DNA of 64,000 nt from Aldehydirespirator sp965219165 (GTDB taxonomy: Bacteria; Actinomycetota; Acidimicrobiia; Acidimicrobiales; Aldehydirespiratoraceae): the NCBI GenBank assembly GCA_965219165.1, contig CBDCMW010000002.1:2232001-2296000 (forward strand), written 5' to 3'. The notes below the pieces were generated by a model. The model was not told the DNA's origin. It was given only the letters and a program-made list of their open reading frames with translations, and made no database searches. Position 1 is the first letter of the stretch. Every line of letters starts with the position of its first letter. This document shows positions 8,300-17,681 of this stretch, piece after piece. Position numbers and translations under genes: made by a program.

Positions 8300-8848
8300 A
8301 TGGCACGCATCAAGATCATTCCCGACGACTCCTGGGACGGCGCGCTCGGTGAGCTCCATCCCCAGGTCGTCGATCGCGCCTACGGCCGGGTCGACAACAT
8401 CCTCGCCGTGCACTCGCTGAACCCGCGCGGCATGGCGGCACACCAGGGTCTGTACGAATCGGCCATGGCTGGCACTGCGACGCTCCGCAAGGTCGAGCGC
8501 GAGCTCATCGCCCTGGTCGTGAGTCTCGAGAACGACTGCCACTATTGAGTCGTCCACCACCGGCGCGGTCTGCGCCGGCTGATCAACGACGACGAGCTCG
8601 CCGCGGCGATCGAACAAGACTGGACAACGGCAGCGCTGTCGCCGAACCGGGTGGCGATGCTGAGATTCGCGATCAAACTGACGACCGCGCCGGGCGCCAT
8701 GAACGACGCCGACGTCGATGCCCTGAGACTGGCCGGCTTCTCTGATCGTGACATCCTCGACATAGTCGAGGTCGTCGGCTACTACGCGTACGCGAATCGG
8801 ATCGCCGACGGTCTCGGCATCGAGACCGAACCTTGGAACACCGGCTGA
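8300..8848 (+). CDS. AhpD/CMD-like probable selenoprotein (in-frame TGA = Sec83)
   Basis: Translating through the TGA at 8546-8548 gives one continuous 182-residue protein of the carboxymuconolactone-decarboxylase/AhpD peroxidase-related superfamily. The reading frame, family similarity and stop at 8848 all continue after the TGA. The TGA falls exactly where the family has its second redox cysteine: NDC-H-Y-[TGA]-VVHH corresponds to the usual CHYCVVHH, so the motif is C80-x-x-U83. A SECIS hairpin sits at the right place downstream. Family members are all-helical thiol peroxidases or reductases; Sec would replace the resolving or peroxidatic thiol. The ATG at 8300 (MARIKIIPDD) fits the family; an in-frame GTG at 8285 is possible. 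Neighbours are an MFS gene upstream and a hydrolase gene downstream, with no selA, selB or selC in view. A standard annotation would split this into two hypothetical frames. Confidence 0.88.
8546..8580 (+). promoter_or_regulatory. bacterial SECIS element (TGA plus hairpin)
   Basis: After the TGA (8546-8548) a perfect 7-bp stem, CCGGCGC (8560-8566) and GCGCCGG (8572-8578), closes the pentaloop GGTCT (8567-8571). The loop lies 19-23 nt after the TGA. The same loop sequence at the same distance is found in the Escherichia coli fdhF SECIS recognised by SelB. The hairpin is translated, as bacterial SECIS elements are. Confidence 0.9.
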
Positions 8849-8945
8849 CGACGGATGGACAGAGAGGCGTGATCCTCCTCGGCTGTGCACTCTCCGACAC
8901 GGGGATCGCCACCCAGGAATCCAGCCCCTAGCGTGGAGACTCCGC

Positions 8946-9944
8946 ATGACTGAGGACGCCGCGGGGCACGGGGGAGGAGACGCGGTGACCGATGACGACG
9001 CCGTGCACGGCGACGACTTCTGTTTGGCCAACGGTCTGGCCGGCGAGGCGCTGTCGATTCCGTCAGCGAATCCCAAGAACTTCCATCAAGCGATCTCCGA
9101 CACCGATGCGATGCCCCGCCAGGACCTGTGGGCAAAGCTCTTCCTGCCCCACGGGCCCGGACCGTTCCCGGTCGTGATCATCGTCCCGGGCAGCCTCGGG
9201 CTCCAACAGCCCCACATCGCGATCGCGGCGACGCTCACCGACGCCGCCGTCGCGGCGTGCGCCATCGACCCGTTCCGCCGTCGTGGCGTCGTCAGCACGG
9301 TCGACAATCAGATCCAGTTCTCCTTCGCTGCCAGTGCCTGGGACGTTCTCGCCACCGCTGAGTTCCTTGCGGCCCGCCCCGAGATCGACGCAGCACGAGT
9401 CGGTGCCCAAGGCCACAGCCGAGGCGGCTCGGCGGTGCTGAGCGCCGCGTCGGTGCACCTCGCAGCAGCAGCCAACGCCCCCAAGCTCATCGGGGTGTAC
9501 GCCGCCTATCCCTGGTCGGGACACCAGTTCCTGAACCCCGCCGTCGGGGCTACACGCGTCCGCGCCATCATCGGCGATCTCGACGACTGGTGCTCACCAA
9601 CGCAGGTCCAAGCCCACATCCATGCCATACGGGCCGCTGGTGGCGATGCGACTGTGCGGATCGTGGCGGGCGCACGCCACAGCTTCGACCGCACAACCCC
9701 CCTCGAGCACATACCCCACGCCTCCGTGACGCCCGGAGCGCCCACCGTCTACATCGCAGACGACGGCGCCTTCATCCTGCCGACCTCCGACGAGCCAGAC
9801 CCGAAGCTGGTCGATCTCGACGGCTTCCTCTACGCCATCAACGCAGGCTTCGGAGTCCGCGGCGCCCACATCGCCGGAAGCCCCGAACTCGCGCCGCTCT
9901 TCATGAACGACATGACGACATTCTGGACCGACGTCACGAGGTAG
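8946..9944 (+). CDS. dienelactone-hydrolase-like alpha/beta hydrolase
   Basis: A 332-residue alpha/beta hydrolase. The nucleophile elbow is GHSRGG (Ser near residue 159), and ARHSFDR near residue 244 supplies the probable catalytic His. IIGDLDDWCSP, in the strand before, supplies a likely Asp. The strand VVIIVPGSLGLQQPHIAIAA forms the oxyanion region. Family members hydrolyse lactones or esters; the substrate here is not predictable. No signal peptide is seen, so it should be cytoplasmic. The first 30 residues are acidic and weakly conserved, and a GTG or ATG further in could be the real start. Confidence 0.8.
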   Translation: MTEDAAGHGGGDAVTDDDAVHGDDFCLANGLAGEALSIPSANPKNFHQAISDTDAMPRQDLWAKLFLPHGPGPFPVVIIVPGSLGLQQPHIAIAATLTDAAVAACAIDPFRRRGVVSTVDNQIQFSFAASAWDVLATAEFLAARPEIDAARVGAQGHSRGGSAVLSAASVHLAAAANAPKLIGVYAAYPWSGHQFLNPAVGATRVRAIIGDLDDWCSPTQVQAHIHAIRAAGGDATVRIVAGARHSFDRTTPLEHIPHASVTPGAPTVYIADDGAFILPTSDEPDPKLVDLDGFLYAINAGFGVRGAHIAGSPELAPLFMNDMTTFWTDVTR

Positions 9945-10101
9945 ATCTGCCGCGAGCCGTCGCGGGCCGCCGGCCAGCCCATCTAGTGCCAACCGACGCA
10001 GAGCAAATAGCAAGACGGGTAAGTTTCCCGTGCCCCTCGATTGACCGCCCAACCAGGCCTCCCAGCACGGCCCGGCAAGCAGGGCACCGCGGCATCGAGA
10101 C

Positions 10102-13100
10102 CTAGAGGACGTTGCCGTAGCGGTGGGTGGTGCGGGTGACGGCCTGCTCGCGCAGGTAGTGGAGCAGCTCGACGCGGCCCTCGGCGGTGACGGGGTCGTC
10201 GGCGATGTGGACGCCGGCGTCGTTGCCGGCGGCTCGCAGCTCGCGGCTGCAGGTTCCCACTACCCGGACCCGCTGGATGTCCAGGACGTCGAGGCGGGCA
10301 GCGAAGGCGGCCGCGGTCTCGTCGGCGGCGCGCGACTCGATGAGGGCCACGTTGCAGCGGCGGGCCGCGGCCCGGACTCGTTCGACGTCTCGGGGCGCGG
10401 CGTCGGCCTCGGCCCGCAGCGCCATGCGGGGCAGGCACCGGTAGCGCAAGACGTTGGACTCGCAGAACAACCCGGTCGGGTCGTGCTCGACGCCGAACTC
10501 GGTTTGCCAGGCCGCCTCGTCGCTGGCTCGGGCCGCGGCCAGCCACTCGTCGTCGCTGAGGCCGGTGTCGACCGGGTGCCAGGTGCCGAGGCGGGCCACG
10601 TAGTTGGGGCCGCCGGCCTTGGCGCCGGGACCGACCGAGGACTTCTTCCAGCCGCCGAAGGGCTGGCGGCGCACGATGGCGCCCGTGGTGGGACGGTTGA
10701 TGTAGGCGTTGCCGACTTCCACTGCGTCGGTCCACTGTCGGATCTCGGCGGGGTCGAGGGTGTGGATGCCGCCGGTGAGGCCGTAGTCGGTGGAGTTCTG
10801 GATGGCTATGGCGTCTTCGAGCGTCTCGGCTCGCATCAATCCCAGCACCGGGCCGAAGCACTCCGTCAGGTGGAACCACGAGCCGGGCCGCACCCCGAGG
10901 CGCACGCCCGGCGTCCAAGTCTGCGCGCCGAGGCGTCGAGGCGCGGCCAGCCACTCCTCGCCGTCGTCGAGGCGGGTCAGCGCCCGCAACAGCTTGCCCT
11001 CGGGCTCGTTGATGGTGGGACCCATGGTGGTGGCCACATCGGTGCTGGGTCCGACCTGGAGGCTGGACACTGCGTCGGTGAGCTGGCGGCGCAGGCGGGG
11101 CGAGTCGTAGGCGTCGCCCACGCAGATGGCGAGGCTGGCCGCCGAGCACTTCTGCCCCGAGTGGCCGAACGCGGAGGCGACCAGGTCGGCCACGGCCAGG
11201 TCGATGTCCGAGTTGGGGGTGATCACTATGGCGTTCTTGCCCGAGGTCTCCGCGAACAGGCGCAGGTCGGGCTTCCACGACAGGAACATCGCGGCGGTGT
11301 CGTAGCCGCCGGTGAGGATCACCGCGCCCACCTCGGGATGGGTCACCAGATGCCGGCCGACCTCGCCGCCGGACGTGCGCACGAACCCGACGAGGCCCCG
11401 GGGCAGGCCCGCGGCCCAGCAGCACTCAGCCACGATCTCCGAGCAGCGGGGCGTCTTGGAGGACGGCTTCAATACGGCGGCGTTGCCCGCGGCCAGCGCG
11501 GCGAAGACTCCGCCGGAGGGTATGGCCACCGGGAAGTTCCACGGCGGCACCACCAGCACGGTTCCGAGCGGCTCGAACCGAGCCAAACCGGAGGCAGCCA
11601 GCTCTGAGCCGGCCGGATCGAGGGCCCGGTCGCCGTACCAGCGGGCGAAGTCGATGGCCTCGGACACCTCGGGGTCGGCCTCGGCGATGGTCTTGCGGCC
11701 CTCATGCACCATGGCCGCCACCAGGTCGCCCCGGCGGCGGGCGAGCTCGCCGGCCACCCGCCACAGCAGGTTCCGGCGCTCGGCGGGCAGGCGGGCGGCC
11801 CAACCCTGCTGCGCCCGGGCGGCGGCGTGCACCACCCGGTCCACCTCGTCAGTAGTCCGGCTGAAGGGCGCGGCCGGGCCGCTCCATTGCCCCGAGACGA
11901 TCTCGCGGGCCCAGGCCCGGTTGGGTGCCAGCGCGGGATCGGTGTCCGGCTCGTTGAAGAACCCCGCCGCGGCGACGGCCGGCTCGGGCTCGCGGCGGCG
12001 GTCCTGTTGGCGGCGCGGGGCGCGGCCCACCGACCACCGGCCGGCGACCGCGGTGCGGAACTTGGCTGCCTCGGCCTCGAAGGCGGCGCTGCCGGGCTCG
12101 AGGCCGAACAGGTGGTGGATGAAGTTCTCCTCCGACGCGTTCTCCTCGAGGCGCCGGAACAGGTAGGCGATGGCCACATCGAAGTCCTCCGCGGCCACTG
12201 CGGGCGTGTACAGCAGCACCCCCCTGCCGTCTCGGCGCAGAAGCTCCGCCTGGGTGGGCGCCATGCCCTCGAGCAGCTCGAACTCCACCCGGTCACGAAC
12301 GCCGCGCCGTCCGGCCAGCAGGTCGGCCCAGGCCACGTCGAACAGGTTGTGGCTGGCCACCCCGACGCGCACCGACGCGGTGCGCTCACCGGTGAGCACC
12401 CAGTCGAGGCAGCGCTTGTAGTTGGCGTCGGTCTCGGCCTTGCTCCGATAGGGCGCCTGGGGCCAGCCGTGCAAGGCCGCCTCCACCCGCTCCATGGCCA
12501 GGTTCGCCCCCTTGACCAGGCGGATCTTGATCGTGGCGGACCGCCGGCCGGCGGTGACCAGGCCGTTGTGCCAATCCACCAGGTCCTGCAACGCGCCGAA
12601 GCAGTCGGGCAGGTATGCCTGCAGCACGATGCCGGCGTCGACCGCCGCGAACTCGGGCTCCTGGAGCAGTTCTCGGAAGGCCGCGGCGGTGAGCTCGAGG
12701 TCGTGGTACTCCTCCATGTCGAGGTTGATGAAGGTCGGCGGCGTTGTCGCCGCGGCCGCTCGAAGCAGAGGCCGCAGGGCCTCGACCACCGGCTGCAGCG
12801 ACCCGTCGAAGTCCCAAGGATTCAGCTGTGACACCACCGCGGAGACCTTCACCGACACGTAGTCCACGTCGGGCTGGGCCAGGGTGCGGAGCACCTCCTG
12901 GTGCCGTCGCCGGGCCTCGGCGTCGCCGAGCACGGCCTCGCCGAGCATGTTGACGTTGAGCGAGTAGCCCGCCGCGGCCCGGCTCTGCAGGTGGGCAGCC
13001 AGCCGCTCGGGCTGGGAGTCGACGACGAGGTGGCCCACGAGCGCCCTCATGCGGCGCCGGGCGATCGGCATCACGATCCTGGGAAACGTCGGCCCGAGCC

Positions 13101-13398
13101 GGGCGCCGACGCGCAGCAGCAACCGGTCGACGGGCGACAGGAAGGCGGGCAACTCGGCCTCAGCCACCAGCGACGCCAACTGCCGCGCCGACACCGCCGG
13201 ATCCTCGGGCCGGACCACCCGGTCGACGAAGCGCATCGCGAAGGCGGTGCCCGGCCTGTCGCTGACCACATCCGCCAACCGTCTCGCGGCCGAGCGCTCC
13301 CGTCTCGACTCCGACGTGCTGGCGGCCTCCAGCCAGCACTCGACCCGCTCGACGGCCTCGTCGGCCAGCAACTCGGGATCCTTCGGGTGGTCGTCCAC
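10102..13398 (-). CDS. putA: bifunctional proline dehydrogenase / P5C dehydrogenase
   Basis: A 1098-residue PutA. The N-terminal proline dehydrogenase barrel has IKIRLVKGANLAMERVEA (near residue 290) and the YRSKAETDANYKR strand. The aldehyde dehydrogenase domain follows from about 500, with FAETSGKNAIVI (general-base region) and SGQKCSAAS (catalytic Cys near 750). The enzyme oxidises proline to P5C with FAD and then to glutamate with NAD, channelling the intermediate. An arginine-rich C-terminal domain of about 100 residues resembles the tail of longer actinobacterial PutA proteins. There is no N-terminal ribbon-helix-helix, so it should not repress its own gene. The divergent PAS-AraC gene is a likely regulator. 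The GTG start at 13398 follows an AACGAGGC stretch. Confidence 0.95.
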   Translation of the reverse strand: MDDHPKDPELLADEAVERVECWLEAASTSESRRERSAARRLADVVSDRPGTAFAMRFVDRVVRPEDPAVSARQLASLVAEAELPAFLSPVDRLLLRVGARLGPTFPRIVMPIARRRMRALVGHLVVDSQPERLAAHLQSRAAAGYSLNVNMLGEAVLGDAEARRRHQEVLRTLAQPDVDYVSVKVSAVVSQLNPWDFDGSLQPVVEALRPLLRAAAATTPPTFINLDMEEYHDLELTAAAFRELLQEPEFAAVDAGIVLQAYLPDCFGALQDLVDWHNGLVTAGRRSATIKIRLVKGANLAMERVEAALHGWPQAPYRSKAETDANYKRCLDWVLTGERTASVRVGVASHNLFDVAWADLLAGRRGVRDRVEFELLEGMAPTQAELLRRDGRGVLLYTPAVAAEDFDVAIAYLFRRLEENASEENFIHHLFGLEPGSAAFEAEAAKFRTAVAGRWSVGRAPRRQQDRRREPEPAVAAAGFFNEPDTDPALAPNRAWAREIVSGQWSGPAAPFSRTTDEVDRVVHAAARAQQGWAARLPAERRNLLWRVAGELARRRGDLVAAMVHEGRKTIAEADPEVSEAIDFARWYGDRALDPAGSELAASGLARFEPLGTVLVVPPWNFPVAIPSGGVFAALAAGNAAVLKPSSKTPRCSEIVAECCWAAGLPRGLVGFVRTSGGEVGRHLVTHPEVGAVILTGGYDTAAMFLSWKPDLRLFAETSGKNAIVITPNSDIDLAVADLVASAFGHSGQKCSAASLAICVGDAYDSPRLRRQLTDAVSSLQVGPSTDVATTMGPTINEPEGKLLRALTRLDDGEEWLAAPRRLGAQTWTPGVRLGVRPGSWFHLTECFGPVLGLMRAETLEDAIAIQNSTDYGLTGGIHTLDPAEIRQWTDAVEVGNAYINRPTTGAIVRRQPFGGWKKSSVGPGAKAGGPNYVARLGTWHPVDTGLSDDEWLAAARASDEAAWQTEFGVEHDPTGLFCESNVLRYRCLPRMALRAEADAAPRDVERVRAAARRCNVALIESRAADETAAAFAARLDVLDIQRVRVVGTCSRELRAAGNDAGVHIADDPVTAEGRVELLHYLREQAVTRTTHRYGNVL

Positions 13399-13539
13399 GC
13401 CTCGTTCGCCCCTTCCTGCCCGGGGATCAGCTCGTGTTCCACACCATGATGCAGGCCAGCGGAAAGCCCGGTCTTGGACGATTCAGCGCGCCACGGCAGC
13501 CGATCCGTCCAATGCCGACCGCGAGGTACTGTCGGCAGC

Positions 13540-14301
13540 GTGGACACGGGCTCGCAACGCGACACAGGACCCGAGGGAGTCCTCGAGGCCCAGCCCGAGG
13601 TCTTGGAACTGATCGACCTGCTCGTGGACGTGATGTTCTGCATGAAGGACACCGAGAGCCGCTACCTGGCCGTCAATCCCGCTTTCGTGAGACGAGCCGG
13701 GCGCAAGTCCAAGCGCGACGTGATCGGCCGGCGCGCCACCGACTTCTTCACCGCCCCGCTGGCGCAGCGCTACGAGGAGCAGGACCGCCGGGTGTTCGCC
13801 ACCGGACGGCCCCTACGAGACGAGCTGGAGCTGATCCGGCGCGAGGACGGGGGGCTCGGCTGGTACGTGACGACCAAACTGCCGGTCGCGGCCCCCGACG
13901 ACCCGGGGCGGATCAGCGGCCTGGTCAGCATCAGCCGCGACCTGCGCACCCCGAGTTCCGACGAGGTGGTGGTGCGAGCCCTGCAGCGGGCGGTCGAGCA
14001 TGTTCGAGAGAACCTCTGTGAGACGATCCGGGTGGCGGACGTGGCTGCCGCGGCGGGCCTGTCCCAGTCCCAACTCGAGCGCCGGATGCGAAACGCGTTC
14101 GGCCTGTCAGCCATGCAATACGTGCTCAGGGCTCGGGTCGAGCGGGCTGCCGAGCTGCTCGCCAACACCGACCTGCCCCTCGCTGAAGTGGCCGTGACCG
14201 CCGGCTTCTACGACCAGGCCGACCTCACCCACCGGTTCGCCCGACTCACGAGCGAGACCCCGGCCCAGTTCCGAGCCCATCAGCACAAGATCTCACGCTG
14301 A
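13540..14301 (+). CDS. PAS-domain AraC-family regulator, divergent from putA
   Basis: About 253 residues: a PAS domain (roughly 20-130; MFCMKDTESRYLAVNPAF, RRATDFF, and LVSISRDL at its end) followed by an AraC-type double helix-turn-helix (roughly 150-250; RVADVAAAAGLSQSQLER, then EVAVTAGFYDQADLTHRF). The PAS part probably senses a small molecule or redox state. The frame is open upstream to 13474, but the GTG at 13540 (VDTGSQRD) is more plausible because the earlier codons overlap the putA promoter side. Head-to-head placement with putA (gap about 140 bp) suggests it controls proline catabolism. Confidence 0.85.
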   Translation: MDTGSQRDTGPEGVLEAQPEVLELIDLLVDVMFCMKDTESRYLAVNPAFVRRAGRKSKRDVIGRRATDFFTAPLAQRYEEQDRRVFATGRPLRDELELIRREDGGLGWYVTTKLPVAAPDDPGRISGLVSISRDLRTPSSDEVVVRALQRAVEHVRENLCETIRVADVAAAAGLSQSQLERRMRNAFGLSAMQYVLRARVERAAELLANTDLPLAEVAVTAGFYDQADLTHRFARLTSETPAQFRAHQHKISR

Positions 14302-14446
14302 CGCGGCTCCGCCCAGCGGGCCCTGCCTGAGTCCCGCCGGGTGGAGGGACTAGGCGCATCAGGCTCTGCGCGGGTCGCAAACACAGACGCTCCGAGGCTC
14401 TAGAAGATCGCAGGACTGACTATCCACAACACGGTACCGTCGTTGC

Positions 14447-15898
14447 GTGACGCCGGATCAGACGCCTGTCATCGTCGGCGTGTCCATCACGGCACCGCAC
14501 GATCCGGATGCGCTCACAGAGCCGGTCTCGCTCATGATCGACGCGGCACGCGCCGCGATCGACGACTGCGGCGGCGCCGGCATGGGCCCGAGAGTCGACC
14601 TTGTTGGCGTCGCTGGAGGCTTGTGGCGCTATCGCAACCCCGGGAGCTGGATCGCCGCGGCGATCGAAGCCGACGCCCGCACGCTCTTGACCACCATCGG
14701 CGGGCAGACACCGGTGGCGCTGCTCGCTGAGATCGCCGATCGCATCCAACGAGGCGCACTCGGCGCGGCGCTGATCGTCGGGGGCGAGTGCACCCGGTCC
14801 CGCCGGATGGCGCGGCGACAGGGCATCGAAGTCCCGAGGCTCCCCGAGACACAGCCTTCGCCCGACGAGTTCTGGGGACCGCCGCTGGTGATCGGAGATC
14901 CAGCCGCGGAAGCCGTCGCCGGCGATGTGCCCAGAAACGCCTTCGCGCTCCTCGAGAGCGCCATAAGGGCAAGGCGGGGCGAGTCTGTGGCCGAGAACCG
15001 CCGTCGGGCCGCGGAACTCTGCGCAGGATTCTCCAAAGTTGCCGCTGGCGTTGAGCATGCCGCCACTCGGCGTGCGATGTCACCGGGAGAGATCGCCGAG
15101 GTTTCCCCCACGAATCGGATGGTGAGCTGGCCGTACACGAAGGCCATGGTGGCCAACAACACGGTCGACCGGGCCGGCGCCTTGGTCGTCTGCTCGCTGG
15201 CAGTCGCACGAGAACACGCAATCGCGCAAGACCGCATGGTCTTCCCCTGCCGCATCGCCCTTGCCGACGACACCGAATTCGTGGCGAGCCGGCGCGACCT
15301 CGCCACCAACCCCGGCCTGCAAGCAGCAGCCGACGACATTCTCGCGGTCACCGGAGACTCCGCCAGCATCAGCCACATGGATCTCTATGCCTGCTTCCCC
15401 TCAATGGTTGCGCTCAGCATGGACGCGCTCGGGATCGTTGATCGTCGCCCTCTCACCGTCTCGGGAGGCCTCGGGTTCACGGGCGCGCCCGTGAACTTCG
15501 GCGCGGGCGAGGGACTCATCGCCATGGTGGATCGTTTGCGCGAGGACGCCCCGCACTGCACAGGCCTGGTGCAAGGCAGCGGCGGCATCGCGGCCAAGCA
15601 CGCTCTCGGCCTGCTGTCCTCGTCTCCGCCGATGTCGCCGTACCTCACCTCGCGGCAGACCGCGGCACTGCACCCCCGCGATCTCGCTCCCCCGGACCGT
15701 GACGGGCCAGTCATCCTCGACGCCGTGACCGTGGACTTCCTCCAGCCATCACCCACCGTGGTCGGGCTGGTCCGCTTCGAAGACGGAACACGACGCTGGG
15801 CCACCGCACGCGACCAAGCGACGATCGACGCGGTCACCAACGACGAGACGGTCGGCACCTCCGCAGACATCCGGGACGGTCGCCTGATCCTCCATTGA
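14447..15898 (+). CDS. thiolase-like acetyl-CoA acetyltransferase / lipid-transfer protein
   Basis: A 483-residue thiolase-superfamily protein. It shows the N-terminal TPVIVGVSI strand, IVGGECTRSRRMAR at the usual thiolase helix, MVSWPYTKAMVANN, LYACFPSMVALSMDALG and the C-terminal GGLGFTGAPVNFGAGEG and VQGSGGIAAKHALGLL. The usual nucleophilic CxSG region is not obvious: the position reads GGECTRS. The last 90 residues (VTVDFLQPSP) look like an OB-fold extension seen in SCP-2-like thiolases. It may act in fatty-acid or sterol side-chain degradation, or as a non-decarboxylating partner. A TetR gene is convergent downstream. Confidence 0.75.
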   Translation: MTPDQTPVIVGVSITAPHDPDALTEPVSLMIDAARAAIDDCGGAGMGPRVDLVGVAGGLWRYRNPGSWIAAAIEADARTLLTTIGGQTPVALLAEIADRIQRGALGAALIVGGECTRSRRMARRQGIEVPRLPETQPSPDEFWGPPLVIGDPAAEAVAGDVPRNAFALLESAIRARRGESVAENRRRAAELCAGFSKVAAGVEHAATRRAMSPGEIAEVSPTNRMVSWPYTKAMVANNTVDRAGALVVCSLAVAREHAIAQDRMVFPCRIALADDTEFVASRRDLATNPGLQAAADDILAVTGDSASISHMDLYACFPSMVALSMDALGIVDRRPLTVSGGLGFTGAPVNFGAGEGLIAMVDRLREDAPHCTGLVQGSGGIAAKHALGLLSSSPPMSPYLTSRQTAALHPRDLAPPDRDGPVILDAVTVDFLQPSPTVVGLVRFEDGTRRWATARDQATIDAVTNDETVGTSADIRDGRLILH

Positions 15899-15974
15899 CC
15901 TTGCCCCGACTTGGAGCCTCCCCCCAACCGGGGGCCCCGACGCTGGCGGCTCCCCCCGTCCGCTCACCCTCTCG

Positions 15975-16163
15975 ATGCGGTGCGCGTCCGGCAGCCACAA
16001 GCAGCTCGCGCTCACCCCGGTCGTGGTCGCCGCCCAGATCGCAGCAGACCTCCAGATCAGCATCCACACCGTCAGGAACCACGTCCGCAGCCTGCGCAGC
16101 AAACTCGACGCCAAGACCAAACTCGAAGCGGTCGTCACCGCGATGCGACACGGCCTGGTCTAA
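15975..16163 (+). pseudogene. LuxR-type helix-turn-helix, C-terminal fragment
   Basis: The frame encodes QLALTPVVVAAQIAADLQIS followed by HTVRNHVRSLRSKLDAK and LEAVVTAMRHGLV, the C-terminal LuxR/FixJ DNA-binding domain. The first helix is altered: the usual LTPREREVL is replaced by LTPVVVAAQ. There is no receiver or other upstream domain. It is probably the end of a regulator or a LuxR-type ATPase-regulator cut off by rearrangement. Its last codons overlap a 32-bp tandem duplication. Confidence 0.6.
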
Positions 16164-16215
16164 CCGCCCCTCAGTTGCGCCAAGGCCTGGTCTAACCGCC
16201 CCCCAGTTGCGCCAA
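16152..16215. repeat. 32-bp tandem duplication
   Basis: A unit beginning GGCCTGGTCTAACCGCC at 16152 is repeated from 16184 with one or two changes. The first copy holds the stop codon of the LuxR fragment. The duplicated unit runs into the R1 repeat remnant at 16205. Confidence 0.85.
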
Positions 16216-16263
16216 AGCCGCTTCAGCCAGTACCAAGAAGTGTGTTTGACGTGGGGTTGCAAG
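16205..16263. repeat. R1 repeat, short remnant
   Basis: Shares CTTCAGCCAGTACCA and the GACGTGGGGTTGCAAGAA region with the R1 copies at 17436-17605 and 53589-53755. It lacks their DnaA-box part. Confidence 0.6.
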
Positions 16264-16364
16264 AACCGGCTCGCTGCCGATCTCGGGGTGACTCAGCGAG
16301 ACCGCGGGAGCGCAGCGGCGATCGATCCGAGCACGGTCCGATCATCGTCGGGCACCCACAGGGT

Positions 16365-17012
16365 CTATGAGGGATCATCTGAACGCGGCGCAGCCACAGC
16401 TCCGATGACCCGCATGATCAGGGCGTTCCACTCGTCTGCGGTCGGTGCCGGCCGACCCCTCGATCCCACGGAAATGGCCAGGTGGGTTCCCAGACCGAGG
16501 GCTTGGCACAACAACACCATGGCCTCGGTGCTCAACGACGGGTCGATGCCTCCGGATTCCTTGCCTTCAGAGACCATCGCGGCAAGGGCGTCCGCCTCGG
16601 CCGCAAGAAACCGCGAGACAACCTCGGCGAGCGACTCATCGCGCCGCGCAGCCACAAACGCCTCGAGCGTCACGTCTCGAAACCCGTGACCGCTCGGCGA
16701 CAACAGATTCGTGCCCAACGCGGCGAACTTCTCCGCGGCCGGCATCTCAGCGTTGCCGACCATGAACACCCTCCGCTGGGGTGTCACGTAGGCGACGACG
16801 GCGAGGAAGAGATCGCGCTTGGTGGGCCAGCGCGCGTAGACGGCACCACTGGTCAGACCGCACCGTCGGCCGACCTCAGAGACCCTGGCCGCCTCGAAGC
16901 CGCTCTCACCGAATACTTCGACGGCAGCGTCCAGCAGGCGCCTCGTGACCTCCTGGGACTTACGAGAGCGCCCCACAGCGTTGCCAGACTCACCGTCTAC
17001 AGGCGGGCGCAT
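16365..17012 (-). CDS. TetR-family transcriptional regulator
   Basis: A 215-residue TetR-type repressor. The N-terminal HTH spans about residues 20-65: LLDAAVEVFGESGFEAARV, then EVGRRCGLTSGAVYARW and PTKRDLFLAVV. The C-terminal ligand-binding part is all-helical and not specific enough to predict an inducer. It is convergent with the thiolase gene, so a link is possible but not shown. The ATG at 17012 gives 15 basic residues before helix 1, which is normal. Confidence 0.9.
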   Translation of the reverse strand: MRPPVDGESGNAVGRSRKSQEVTRRLLDAAVEVFGESGFEAARVSEVGRRCGLTSGAVYARWPTKRDLFLAVVAYVTPQRRVFMVGNAEMPAAEKFAALGTNLLSPSGHGFRDVTLEAFVAARRDESLAEVVSRFLAAEADALAAMVSEGKESGGIDPSLSTEAMVLLCQALGLGTHLAISVGSRGRPAPTADEWNALIMRVIGAVAAPRSDDPS

Positions 17013-17435
17013 GTGCGGCGCTTCGTAGCTGATGTGCGAACTCGGGTCAGCATTGCCCGACAGCCGTCACTACGTCGAGGCTGCTGCGAGCCGTGGGTGC
17101 CCGAAATGGTGTCGTGGCTGGTCCGGCCGCGTGTTCGTGTTCGTTGATGCGGCGATTGTAGCGGGTCGTTCGGATGAGCCGAAGGGGCACCGCCGCCGCC
17201 CAGCACGTCTCACGCTGCCCGACCCGGCCACCGAATGCGTCGGCAGGCTCCAAGCTCATTGCATCATCCTTCGTCGCTGTAGCCGCGGGACGCCGATAGG
17301 GACAGCACCGCGCCGTCAGAACTTATTGCAGTACAAGGAATAACACGAAGCCAGCAGCACGATCATACCAGTAGACGCCCGGCATCACGAGCACGCTGCC
17401 GGCCTGCGGGGGCCGGAACTCTGTCGTGTGGGTTG
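17013..17435. other. intergenic, no gene recognised
   Basis: About 420 bp upstream of the TetR gene. Frames are short and match nothing known to me. The segment around 17330-17400 is comparatively AT-rich and leads into the R1 repeat. Confidence 0.4.
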
Positions 17436-17605
17436 ACTCCCGACCTTCGGTCCCCCAGTTCCGTCAAGGCCGTTTCAGCCAGTACCAACAAGTACCAAAA
17501 AATGCATCTGACGTTGGGTTTTGCAAAATCGGCGTAACAAGCCGTACCTGTGGATAACCCCCGATAACGGATCGTCCGTTAGAACTTTCGTTAGAAGTTC
17601 TTCGG
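17436..17605. repeat. R1 intergenic repeat with a DnaA-box-like 9-mer
   Basis: About 170 bp closely similar to 53589-53755: it starts ACTCCCGACCTTCGGTCCCC, then TTTCAGCCAGTACCAA, GGCGTAACAAGCCGTACC, a perfect TGTGGATAA (17549-17557, complement of TTATCCACA) and a double GTTAGAA. The ORF-like peptides on the minus strand (WYWLKRP) come from this repeat, not from a gene. Confidence 0.75.
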
Positions 17606-17681
17606 GGCTTTGAGCGTGCCAATGCCCAACCCGTCAGTCCGAACCGAACCTCACCTCCCGAGCTAGAGGCGGGATATCTGA

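Noticed and set aside
10123..11607. 494-codon plus-strand open frame opposite putA
   Set aside because: Antisense to a well-supported PutA gene; low-complexity Gly/Val/Arg composition typical of high-GC shadow frames.
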